Source: Dasyornis broadbenti
Taxonomy: Eukaryota > Chordata > Aves > Passeriformes > Dasyornithidae
Reading direction: 5' to 3'
Assembly: GCA_013397935.1 (NCBI GenBank)
Contig: VZRN01005169.1
Span: 620,001 to 684,000 of the forward strand
DNA length: 64,000 bases
Below the pieces are notes generated by a model. The model was not told the DNA's origin and did not search any database. It was given only the letters and a program-made list of their open reading frames with translations. This document shows positions 1 to 12,500 of the stretch, in pieces. How positions within the stretch are numbered: position 1 is the first letter of the stretch; the number at the start of each line of letters is the position of its first letter. The translations under genes and the position numbers were made by a program.

Positions 1-3000
1 AGCCTTCTGATTACCTTTGGGCTACTCCTTTTTGATGTAGAAAAGAATAGCAGAAGAATCTGGGTCTGATTGAAGGACAGAGCTAGGTACAGCTGCCTCA
101 AAGGGGTGCAGGAGGGCTCCTGGAGCATCTTGAAACAGCTTCGGACAGTGACTCTGGGGAGCTGAAATGATTTCCTCTCCTGTGTTGAGTGCTGCTAGGG
201 AAAACCAGATGCATCTGGGAACAATCAGGGTGTTTCCAAAAAGCAGTGTATTAAGCAAATGTACTCCCTTTTTGTCTGTGAATTAGCCGTGGTCTGACTC
301 GGGGCTTTATGAATATGTCATTTGAAACATATCAATTGGTAGGTAATGAGGACCATACCCCAGGTTGCAGGAGAACAGGGAAGGCAATTGCTGCTTCTGT
401 GGCTGCTCGCAGGAGTCAGCAGTGGCTCAGTGTGACAGCTCTGCCAGGCCAGATTGAAATGTTTCGACACCACAAATTCCCTCCCAAAACTGCAGAGACC
501 CCTCTGACAGGCCACACAGTTACTGCCAGCGGGACCCACCAGGCACATGTGTTTTATTTGCATTACCACACCCCAAAAGTGAGACTTTGGCCCAGAGGCA
601 GCATTTATAACCCCTTCTGGCTTGCATATTGTTGGCACATAATGCAAGGGCTTGAGGTTATCATCATCAGGAAAAAGATCCTGGGTTTACTCAATCAAAG
701 GGCCTTGACTGGAGTCTTTTCCTCCCAAGTTGAGCGGCTGCAGAGCAATGCAGCAGCAGCTAAGGAAAAGCAGAAACACAGGCTTTGCAGATAAAAGAAA
801 ACCCTCCCCAATGTGTTTTGTCAGATAAATGCTGAAATTTAGAAGGGCTAATCATAAACAGAGACAGAGGAGGATCATATGGAAATCTCTTCCTGAGGGT
901 CTGAAACTCAAAGGCTGTTTGACTTGGGATTAGGCAGAAGAGTTGCATTTGGCGTGTGTTTCATTTGATAAATGCCTGTTGAAGATCTGGGGTGTGTGGC
1001 AAGTTTACACAGCATCTTTTTTGATAGTTTTTTCTTTCTGAGCAGGAGCAGAGTGTGGCTTCTTGGATCTTACAGTCTGGGGGGTTTTTTCTTCTTTCTG
1101 TTTGATGCATATTTAGTTTCTAGCACAGTTCTTTTTTTTTTAAAGAAAAAAGGCTTTATTCAGCTAATCCTTTTCAGTGATCAAGTCCCCTTTCTTACTT
1201 CTGGAAAATGGATTTCCTCCATTCCCCACTCGCAGCTTCCTATCTGTTACATTATTTCCCGGTGACCATGTATCATTTGTCTGCTGCACATGAAAGGTTT
1301 CTGTTGCTTTATTTAAAGACTTTTGCGTAATTGGCAATTCATTGCTTTTCATGTGGGTTTTATAAACATGGCTTTTTTTCCGGGATGGCTGAATCAGGCA
1401 GCCTGACTTGATCCTGGCTCCTGCACCGGCTGGCGGTGCCTGTTATCTGACAGCAGCTCCAGCAACTGTCATCCAAAAGTGTTAAGCCTCCTAATTCTTT
1501 CTCTCTGGAGGAGTTATTGTAGACATGGAGCTCATCCGAGGCTCATAGCAGAGCTGTTTGTGGGGTCTGGAGACTCTGCAATTTGATTGTATGAAATAAC
1601 TGGGCAATTTGTTTCTAACCTTCTTCCCAGAAAGCACTAAGCCCCTTTTGGAAGAGCCAGGGAGAGACAGGGAGGTCAGCACAACCCATAGGTATTTTGG
1701 TGATTAACCCACCACTATATGTCCATGTTGACACTTTCTGAGTAACTCTTCTTGCAGCATTTCCATCTCCCAGCTGCCATGCAAGTGCATCCAGAAACAC
1801 GTGAACAGTCATACGTGTACGTGCACAGCCAAAATTAGTGGGATGAATAGAGCATCCCTTTTTGCCTTGCTCAAAACCAGCTCTGCTTTGAGCGAGTCAG
1901 GGTCTTTTAGGAGTCCAGGATTTCTTTTCAGAGTGCCTGCAGTGGTTCTGCATCTCATCCCCAGGAACTGCCTCCAAGCCAGATTGGGAGACGCTGGAGC
2001 TGTGAGCCAGTACCAGGCTGGCAAAGTGCCCTGTGGGCTGCTGACGGATGGCTGTCACCAACAGGGCTGTCCCAGTGGAGATGCTCATTTTGGAGCACAC
2101 AGGTGTCCCTTACTCCTCTGGGATCAACCTCATTGGCACCAGCCTGAGGTTCGCTGTCCAGGGAAGCAATGGCATCTTTAGAGAGCAATAGCTCCACTAA
2201 TTATGGCTGGAGGGAGAAATAAAACATTTCGCTCTGCTCCCAAGAATCTGTAACAGTTTTTGCAGTATTCTCAGTACTGCTCGTGATCAGGAAATTGCCG
2301 TCTGTGGGGTTTTACCAATGTTTTCCTGCTGCCTCACTTCTGTATGCCAATGAGCAGAGTGGTTACCTGGGCTGGCACGGTGAAAAAAAACTGCAGAGGT
2401 TCCCCTTTAGGTGGTACTGAGGGTGGCACCTGCCTGCCATCAGGAGAAGTTGTCTAACTTTAGATACAGGTTTTGCATGAGGACCACAGCAATATATCCC
2501 ATCCTTAGTGTGGGATAAACAAGCCCCAGGACAGCCTCAATCTCCCCGGGGAAGCCACAATAATTGCAGAAGAATGGGGTCCAGCCCTGCTCCACTGCCA
2601 AAACTGGGGATCCTTTTGAAAACATCAGCTCTGGGGCTGATGCAGAAATGCAGCCGCGCGGCCCTGACCGTAAATGGAGATGTTTGGGTGCCAGTAGCCG
2701 TCCTTGCCATGCGGGAGAGGCAGCTCTGTTCCCTGCAGCGCACCAGGCTCTGCTCCAAAGGCGTTTTTACCCATCCCTGTGGAAGGAGGGAGCAGCCAGC
2801 ACTGGGCTGGGAGCGAGGAGGCAGGAGCGAGCACAGGGGTGAGTACTGCCCTGCCGGCCCCACTGCCTGCCCCTACACCCCTGCAGGAGCTACCCAGTGA
2901 ATATAGTGTTGGAGTTGTAAAGGGCATATCCTATTGGGCATGGAGAGCTGGGATAGGCTGGTGATGATGCCCTTAGTGAGCCCAAGGAAGGATCCCTGCA

Positions 3001-6000
3001 TTCCCTCTTCCCGCCCAGCCTCTCCATACCTGCAGTGAAGCAGCTCAAAAATGTTCCTTCAACTTCATACAGGGGCTCAGAATTTACTTGATTACTGTCC
3101 TCTGAGTGGCTCTGAAGGTTTTGGGTTGTTGTGCTGCTCCTCTCCAAAGAAAAAAACCATGTTTTCTGTAGGGCAGGCAAATAACTGGAGACCAGGCTGA
3201 ACTTGAGTGGAGTTTTCTGCTAGCAATCTGGCAAGATCTGGTCCCTCACACTGAGAAAAATGTGCAAACACTGGATTTGGATCATAATTTAAAATGAGTT
3301 TGAGCTGAAGGGGACTCAAATCTGCCTTCTAGAAAGGAGGCTTTATTTTCCCAAATTGCAGTGTAAGGACTCTGGTTTCTTTCAGAAACAAATCCTGATT
3401 TACTACAGCAAGAATGAGACTGTAGTCCAACTCAGCAAGTGTTTGCAAAACTGCAAAGGAGATGTTTTAACATCTTTGGCATTAAAAATTATGGAGGTCC
3501 AAAGCTTTGGATCAACTCAGAAGGATCCTGCCAAGCAGTGTCTGAAGTGGGATTTAAATCACTGGGACAAATCACACAATTGCCCCTTCACAGCCTGTGG
3601 CTCAGGGCAGATGAAGAGTGTGAAGCCACTCTCTTGACAGGAAAGACTTATCCTGCTTTGCTGTGCCTTCCAGGTTCCTGTTTGAAATTTGAGATCATTT
3701 TGAGCATGGCTGCAATCTCTTCAAATATATGGCTGGGCTTGGTCACCATGGGATGGGGAGAGATGGAGGAGAGATTGCTCTGCCAAAAGGGAGGTGGGAG
3801 CCCAGACTGGCAATTCATGTCTGTGGTCTCACTGACCAACCAGTGAACTATGAGCTAAGAGCTTTTCTGCCGGAAAGTTGTCTCTTTACTAAAAAAAAAT
3901 ACATTTAGCATTGCTCCAAGGTGAATATGGTGTTGGGAGTGCGGTGCTGGGAGCATTCCCAGTCAGCACACCTCCTGCAGACACAGTTGCTACACAATAC
4001 GCAGATGTTGTCTTAGACCAGGTAAATGGATAAATGAAAAACAGACCAGCCAGAAGAGCCAGGTGTGCTCCCAAAGCCATCCTTCCAGCCTGCAAGGCCT
4101 GCCTTTGTTGCGCTGCTCTACAGAGCCTCTCTAATTCCTTCAGAAAGCACCCACCACTGCCATCCATGGCCTAGAGAGCTTCTGTCATCAGACTGGAGGG
4201 CTGTATCTTGGGGGTTCAGTTCTCAGCTTAGGCTCCAGTGAGCTCAGAAGTCCACAGAAGTCAAGCCTGGAGGGGAGAGTGTTTGCTGGGAAATAGAAGT
4301 AGAAGAGCACAGGAGCAGAAAATACAGAAATTTGATGTGCAGAGGTGGGGAGTGAACAATTCAGCTTAACAGCCAGAGGAATCTCAGGCAGGGTGAAGGT
4401 GGCAAAGCAGATAATCTCAAGGTTGCCCTTGATTATGAGGGCAGAACTGAAAAGATTTGGGACAGGAGGCAGAATTAGCATCTCAGAGGGAAATCCTGAG
4501 CCGGGCTCAGAAACTAGGGGTGAAGAGCCTCTGCTGTGCACCCTGGCTTGGCTCCTTTAAGAACAACAGAGTGATGCTGGTCCAAGCTCAGCAGCTCCCA
4601 GGTGTGCTGGGTGCTCCAGGCTCCCTAGAGCTCACCATGGATGAGAATGGACACAGCCCCTGTGCTCCAGACAGCGCTCAAGGGATGGAGCTGCCAGAGG
4701 AGAACATTCCAGCAAGGCAGGCTGTGCAGAGCAAGCTGGCAGGTCGTGCACATCAGTGAGGGTCACAGGGTGCAGGATTTGAAGAGGTCAAGTAGGGTGC
4801 ACAGCTGCAGGCAGGGACCAGCAGCGAGCCCAAGTGGACAGGGAACACGGAGAGCCTCCAAGGGGATCTGCCATGCACCGAAGGTCAATCTGGTCAAGCA
4901 GCTCTAGAGAAAGCAAAGCTGTGCCTGGGAAAGGCAAGGCTGGAAATTAATGAAACCCAGCAGGGATAGCTCAGCCCGTCCAGATTTGTACCTCAGCATA
5001 GGCATGGGAGGAGCATCAGCAGAAGCTGGGACAGGTGGAGACAGGGGGCAATAGCCGCTGGGAGCAAAGTGTCCCCTGCGAATGCGTTGGGTCAGGACTG
5101 ACCTTGCCTAGAGCAGAGGGACTTCTGTGTCTTGAGGAAATTAATTGGAGAGGAGGATGCTTCCCTGGTACAGCAATGCTGCACATTCCCCTCATTCTGA
5201 GCTTCCTGATGGCTTCTGAACAAAGCTGGGAGATGGTTTCCTCTGCGTGCCTGAAGACACCCGTAACTGAACCCTGCAAGTCTGCCAGGTGCCACATGAG
5301 GAGCCTCAGGAAAAAGACTCCCACAGCAAAGTACTCACAGCCTCATAAGAAAATTAACTGGGAATTGCAATCATTGCCCTCCACAAAGTGAAATGAGGGT
5401 GTGATTTCCAAAGGCCTGCATAATCAATATCCCTATTATCAGTCTTCCAGAATAAATTGCATTTAAACTAATACAGGCTGGGGAGCTACCCATTAGCTGT
5501 CAGGAGAGAGATAAGCTGAAGACACATGTTTATTCATACTGCATATGCTGAGAGCTGGATGTTCTTTACAGCTGGCTAAATGGGGGTGAAGATATTCAGT
5601 AATTTTTTGCAGTTCTTCTGCTAAAATTTGTCAAATACAGTTAATTTTGGGCACACCTGGAACTTCTCAAACTTACTGTGGGGGCTGATGAAAATCCCAT
5701 TAAAACATCTGGTGAAGGAAGAAAGCTATTTCTTTTCCTGTGAGGTAACTCCTGAAGTTTTGCAGAGCATCAGCAATTTTAATTGTCCTGCTGACCTCCC
5801 ACCACACACACCAATACAGGAATGGCACATCGAGCATCTAATGAGTCCGTTACAGAGAAAACATCTCACTCACGGTTACTTGGGACAAATTCAAAAATTC
5901 ACTATTGTTCCTGCCTTGCTCAGCTGCTCCATGGCTTCAGTGGAGCTTTTGTTCAGCCTGGACCAACCTGCCAGTGTCCAGCAGTGGCTGTGAAATACGT

Positions 6001-6332
6001 CATTGTATCCCTTGAGATGCTGCTCCAGCCATGGACAAGCCAGTGTCCCCCAGCCTTGCAGGGACAACTACAGGATCTGCCCAGATGTGAGGCACCAACA
6101 AGCTCAACAGTAGAAACAAATTAGATTTAGCAGCAGGACTATGAGGCTGAAATGCACCGAGCTCCTCCTGCTCTCCACTGCTGCTCATTTGTGGTGGAGT
6201 AGCCCTTGTGTTGGTGTCATCCCGCACCTCCAGCCCTGGCTTGTCTGATGCGTTCCATGGCAGGGAGTGGTGAGATTCATCTCTTTTAACTCAAGGCACA
6301 GACAGTGTGGGGGTCTGTGCCCGAGACACAGG

Positions 6333-6337
6333 NNNNN
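6333..6337. other. Five-base N run (assembly ambiguity or small gap)
   Basis: Five N characters lie directly beside a G-rich stretch (GGCGGTGGGGGCGGGAGCC). GC-rich sequence is often under-represented in bird assemblies, so the true length of the missing piece may not be five bases. Confidence 0.98.
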
Positions 6338-6567
6338 GGCGGTGGGGGCGGGAGCCACAGTTTTAGAGGCAGTGGAGGGAGGAAGGCACTTGTAGGGCAC
6401 AACTGAGCTCACCCTAAAAGAGATCATCTGAAATGGGTCGTGCCCCTTTCTCTCCTCAACTGCAAAAAGACTGTGCAATCAGCTTTCTCGTAGGTGTTCA
6501 CACTGTGGGTGGGTGGGTGTGCGTGGTCATGTCAGTCCTGTTCTGGCTCCAGCTCCTCCTTTCTGTA

Positions 6568-6594
6568 GGTTTCTTGTCAGCTGGACAAGAAACC
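6568..6594. repeat. Perfect 11-bp inverted repeat with 5-nt loop
   Basis: The left arm GGTTTCTTGTC (6568-6578) and right arm GACAAGAAACC (6584-6594) are exact reverse complements around the spacer AGCTG. The pairing stops at the next base on each side. No function is assigned; the stem is too short for a microRNA precursor. Confidence 0.9.
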
Positions 6595-9500
6595 CAAGTA
6601 CTAAATTCAGGTGAGAAAGTGCTAAATGTTGCACAGAATAGAAGCTGACTCCTGGAAGATAGTGGAAATAGAAAATTATGTTTTTTATATCATGGTCTGA
6701 GCAACCAATTCTGAAAAATAATAACAGATGTACCAGAGATGATTCCAGGAGATATTGAACAGTCTAGAGGAGTGTAGCTCAGGAGAAATGATGAATGAGG
6801 CAGCATAGCAGATTTGCTTTTGCGCAAAGGTAAAAAGGTGCATTTCCAATTGGAGCTAGCATTTCAGGATGGAACATTTCCCCTTATTGCTGCCATCAGG
6901 CTGTGCAGTACAAATACCAGGTTGATAGTGAATTGGCAAGCAGCTTGATTGTCTAAGCCGCGTTACTCAGCTTCTAGAAAATTGTTTTCTATTCCCTTTC
7001 TTTTTCAGCCTCAGTGGACACAACTTAGACAAAAGATCTCAACTTTCAACCAAAAGGCAATTCCTTCAGCATGGCACAGTGAGAGCTTTGGCCATGAGTG
7101 AGGATCCTGGGCTCAGGAGCTTTGCACATAATAAGCAAAAAGGGTCTTAACTGTCTCACTGAGAAATTCATTCCTTTCCCTTCTCCTTGCTGCAGGTAAC
7201 CCAAAGCAGCAGCTGGTCATGGCTGCATGGTGTCAGGTGGGAACAGTTTGCCTGCAGCAATGGATTCAGGCCAGGTAGTTTAGAGCAGCCCAGGTGTGCT
7301 TAAACAGACACAGGTTTGAGCATCGCACCTGGCAATGGCACTGAGCAAAGCAAAGAGGAGCTGGGTCTGGCACTGTGGTACTACCAGCAAAGGCTGCTGG
7401 GGCTGGTTCGCCCCACTGTGACTAGCCCTGTTTCCCACCTGTGGCACAGGAGGGAAAGGAGATACCTGCGACCACACAGAGGGAGCAGGAGGCTTGGAAT
7501 GGCTGCACAGGCATGCGAGGAGACCATGCTGCCCTTCCTGAGGGAGACCTGACCCAGCCCTGCTCATCCCACCTCTCCCTCTACAGTCCCGATCTGTTCC
7601 CTCTGCTTTTGTCCAGGAGTGTGTTTTTTAGGCCCATTCTGTCTGGAAATGGTACAAAATGCCGCCCTCAAATCTCCAACTCCCAACCCTTGTATTTCCA
7701 GTGTGTGGCTCGTTGGTTCTTTCTGTCTTTATTTCGGGGAAGTGCCTACTCATGGGGAAGCTTTGGGCTCTGTGAAGTCGAAATGGATTCGTCTCCTTCT
7801 TTGGTGGATTATTTCTCCGAGTTCCCCTCCTCCCCCAGGGCTGCAGTAGCTTGCTGACAGCAGCACAGCCATGAGTTGGGTGCCTGAAGACAGAGGGACG
7901 CAGTCACTGCAAGCACAGAAAGGCTGCCTGTGGCACTTGTGTCGGCCACAATACTGGATATCATCAGAAAATCCATCAGCTTTTCTAATTTTCAGGACAG
8001 AGGAGATGGCTCTTGGCTTATAATTGGGTCATGCTTTAAAAAAACTTGCATGAGCTCATCATAAGCAACAAGATGCACCCATTCTCCCCTTTCATTCCTG
8101 CCCCGACCTCTCCCGAAGAAGCAATCCTTTTGGATGAGAGGTTGTTAATACAGATAGGATGTCTTTTACTTTCCCCATCTCTCTGCACTCAGACATGGCT
8201 CATTACCATTATGTTTGAACGAAAACTCTTGTTATTACCTTTGCTGGGAAACTACCCATATTTGTGGAGGAAGAAGCACAATTCTAAATCTGCCTTGGGA
8301 GGAAGCTTCAGTCTCTGTTCTGACTTTGAAGCTATCTTGGTAGCAGGTCAAACCAGATGCTTGGAGGTAGGGCCAGCAAAACATGCCAGCTCTGGAAGGT
8401 TTTATCTTTGGGAAAATTGATTAACAGTACAGATTTTGGCTTAGTGACTTATCTCTATTTTTGGAGAGGGGTGTCCCCTCCTCTGTGCTGCCTGTCTCCA
8501 GCATCCCCATTAGCAGAACAAGAGTAATCCCTCCTGTGCGAGCAGACAGCAGGCTTGCACTGCAGCCTGGGCCCTGTCACATCTGCCTTCGGGAGCCACC
8601 ATTCCCTTCAGCCCCCAGAATAACATGGGCCAAGAAGTACAGGCATCCCCTCACCCTCACATGGACACAGGTACATTTTGGGCTTCTGGGATCAAACTGC
8701 CAAGCTGCAGAGGCACCATTGGCTCGTTGCTGGGTGTATAACCCTGTGGTTCCAGTGCAGGATGGAGGAATCAGGGCGGGTTGGAGCAGGAGGTGCAGCA
8801 GTGACTAAATGCGACCTGACGAGATCATGAACAGGCCAGCAACTTTCAGCTCATCCTGGCCCTCCTGGTTTGGCAGCCCAGACAGTGTTAGAAACTTCAG
8901 ATTGTCAGAGTGGATCTTGTAATATCTTTAAGATACACTTGTCTCCTGGAAAAGGAATGAACTAAAGAGATTTGCCTTTGTCCTATTTAAGAATAAAATA
9001 AACCACATCAGCCAAGCCATTTTCACTTCATTTCCCCTCACTTGGAAGCCAGGACAACCATTTAATGTGTAAAGTCGTTCTCACCCACATGGTGATGTGG
9101 GCAAAGCCATTGCTTATGTTTCCCCAGTCCCTCTGATGTTTATTGGTTATTGTTTGTTGTTTTCACGTAGCAGCCAGACCATTGCATGGGATGAACCTCC
9201 ATCTGCTAAGCAGTTCGAAGGCAAAAAAATTGAGTATTTGTCTGTGGCATTGGCTTTTGGCATTTCTTGATTACCAGAAAGACTAGGTTTTGGATTAATT
9301 TTGTTTTGTGTTTTGAGGATATTTCAGCAGTACATCCCTAACTAGAATACCTTTCCACTTGGACTGCCTTTACTCCTTCCCCATCACTAGTGGACAGGGG
9401 AAGTGACATTCAGTTCTTCTAAACCTTATCTTCTCATTTGATTTTTATTGTTTTTTGAGCATCCAGAGAGTTTATATGTACTAATGTGCTTTAAAGGGAG

Positions 9501-12500
9501 GAAACACCATCCATGCCCCTGGCCCGGTTCATCTCATGGGGACTGAATGCCCATTTCTGACAGCTTCTCACCCTGCTGTTTCCCTCCACTCTTCTCAAAG
9601 GTAGATAAACTGGGGGCACAGACAGCAGCTGGGATAACCCTCAATCCCCAGTGATTCCAGTGTCTTTTCTCCCTGTACCCACACCCCTTTCACTGGCCTT
9701 TTGATGCTGCTTCAGCAACCAAAGCTGCATCTGCGTGCTCCACCATGACTTTGGGCCCAGGCTTTGGGATAAGGGGGTGAGATCTGTCCCTGGCAGGACA
9801 TCATACATTCCTGAGGATGGGTACCCCAGGGTCAAGCAGCGTGGTGACTTTTATATGTATCTGGGATTTTGTCAAATTATTCAGCAAATGTCACTGAGCT
9901 ACAGAGATGCTGATGGTCAGGCACATTCACTATGATTCAAAGCTTGTCAGAAGCATTTTGCACAGCTCTAGCTCTTGGGCTCTAGTGCATGGTTTTAAAG
10001 CAGTCCATTCCCTGAAAAACACTGTGGAGGCAGAGAGCATGAATTATTATTTGTTTTCACTGTGTGGACAGTTGATCAGTGACAGATGTTTCTAATTGCA
10101 TTAAGCAAGTGGAAATAATGAGAATTAGATAGCAGATTCTCCAGGAATTTACATTTAGATTGAGTTGCAATTTGCTATTAAAAAAGCAAATTCAATGTAG
10201 ATGCATTGGTTCGTCAGCAGAAATGGGAGACGATTATTTTTAATTATTATTTGATTACTTAAAAATGAGCTGTGTTACTGTACTTAAAAATATTTGACTC
10301 AAGGGGATGTCTTAATATGCGCACTTTATGTCTCCCTTAAAATATATGGAACGATGAAACTGTTCATCAACAAATATCTCCACTTCCCCATTATAGTTAT
10401 ATTGAAAGGCAAATGAAAAACAGAGGCTGCCAGAACCCCATCTCACAGTGCAAAATTTGGCCAGTGCCCGGGTGGTGGTGATCGGATCAGGCTCACCCAA
10501 ACCGTCTGCATCCCTGACAAATTGAATTAAGTTGCACTGATGGAAGACAAGCTGCATCCCCCTTTGGACACCACGCTCCGCTGGGCTTGGCAGGAATTCC
10601 AGGCTGATAATCCCCGTGCTGTGCATTGCATGGAGCCGAGGCAAAGCCGGGCAAGGCTGAGCAGAGGTGGGTGCTCCGGCTGGAGCAGGGCGGGAGCACG
10701 AGCAGGGCCTCGACACGCAGGGAGCAGCAGCATCTGCTGCCTCCAGATGACACATATCTGACAGTTATCTCCCTGTCCGTGCCAAGAGGAAATGAGCTGT
10801 GGTTCAAACCGCTGGAGGTTTTCCTTTTGGGACTTTCTCTCACAGCTTTTTTTTGTTTTATTTTATCTCCTAGATTTCAAGTTCAGCTTCAGACACAGAA
10901 ATGTGTGAGTCCCCTGTCAGCAGAGAAGGGATTTATGTGCAGTGCAGATTATTGTATGTCTCTGTTTAGCACAGCATCCAAGCTATAATATTTTTTAACC
11001 AACTAGCTGGCTCAGCTTTTAATTTTTTTTTTTCCTTTTGCCTAATGAGAGCCTGATCCAGAACTCCTTGAAGTCAGAGTCTGTCTATCAGATTCAGTAG
11101 GCTTTGGATCAGATTTCACATCACTGATTCATTATTAATTACACATCTGGGACTCCCTTTTCAAAGAGTTCATTGTTAAATAAATTCACTTTTAGACATT
11201 ACAGACTTGGCATTCTTGTGCATTTAATAAAAGTCTGGCAAAGCAGCAAAGAACCATGGGCCAGCTTCTCTTCTGGTATTGATGGATGAGTCTCCATTGA
11301 GCAGCAGTGGTTTACACTATAAGGATATAACATATCTCTTTGCTCTCATATAACCACCTTCTGTCTGAGACTAAGTCTGTGTTTAAGAATTTTGCCTTTT
11401 CTGGGATTTCTCCCCTCTTTTTTATAACTTTTCCTACTACCAAGAGTCCCTCTGTGGATTCAGACACTGCAGGATAAAACATATTTGCCATTGAGTTTCT
11501 TTTCTCTTCAAAGAGATACTGGCATCTTTTTCTTTGGACAAACTGCAATACCATCTTCAGAGCTTCCTGGGAGAGCAGACAGGCAGGCAAACGTTTTCCT
11601 GATCCCTATGGCAAGTGGAATGGAACACTGTCTTTCTAAAGATATAGGGTCTTTCCCATAGGCCTCAATAATCTAGTTCAAGTCCAGACATTGAAGTGAC
11701 CAAGGAGCTGCTCTAAAAGCTCCGTTTACAGAAGAATAGTTTTGGCAGGGGAATATGTAGAAATAAAGCTTTTCCTACTGAAGTCCATTCAATAGGAGGC
11801 TATATCCTAGGTGAAAAAGGACATCTTATGTTGTGATTTATTGGTACAGGGTATTATTCCCACTTTGCAGCTGATGGCACAGGAACCAGCAGCCCATATG
11901 GGTGTTTCCTGTGCTGCAAGCAAGAATCTCCTCTAAACTGCACTCAGCCCATCCTGTGCTTTTGCAGCGCTGCCCAGACACATGGGGGAAAAAGGATGGG
12001 GTGAGCCCTTTTCTTTTCTCCTCATGCCAAATCAGAGTTTGGCTGAATGGTCCTGGTTAATACCAATGTCCAAATAAATTGTGGGGATTGATTCAGATGA
12101 CAGCTACGAAGCTTTCACTTAGTCAACAACTGTTTAAGGTGTATGGAAAGGAAAACCAATAGAAACACAGCTCCCACTGTTTAAATAATGATGCTCTGAA
12201 TGTTGATCAGAGGCAGATATCCACTGAGTCCATGGCACGTTCCCAAGGACTAAAGGAATAAAAAGGAATAAAAACCACCACACAGTTGTGGAAGGGTCTG
12301 TGAAGGAAGAGAGAATTGTGGCACTTGGGCACTTGAGCCCTTGAGCAGTCAAAGCTAGTTCCCCACTACAAGTGAGACATCTCTCCTTCTTTATAACAGA
12401 GAATGATAAAACCTTTCCTCTGCCCAAATTCACTTTCCTGTTTTTCAGAAATCACATTAAATATGATTATTCTCATCACCCTCATGTATGAAGTGCAACT

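Noticed and set aside
309..794. 161-codon open frame near the window start
   Set aside because: No family resemblance and an overlapping open frame on the opposite strand; consistent with chance in intron.
7190..7203. CTGCAG followed by GTAACC, considered as the end of the missing upstream FRMD4A exon
   Set aside because: The preceding bases are a polypyrimidine stretch and do not encode the expected L-L-V-Q or the residues before it.
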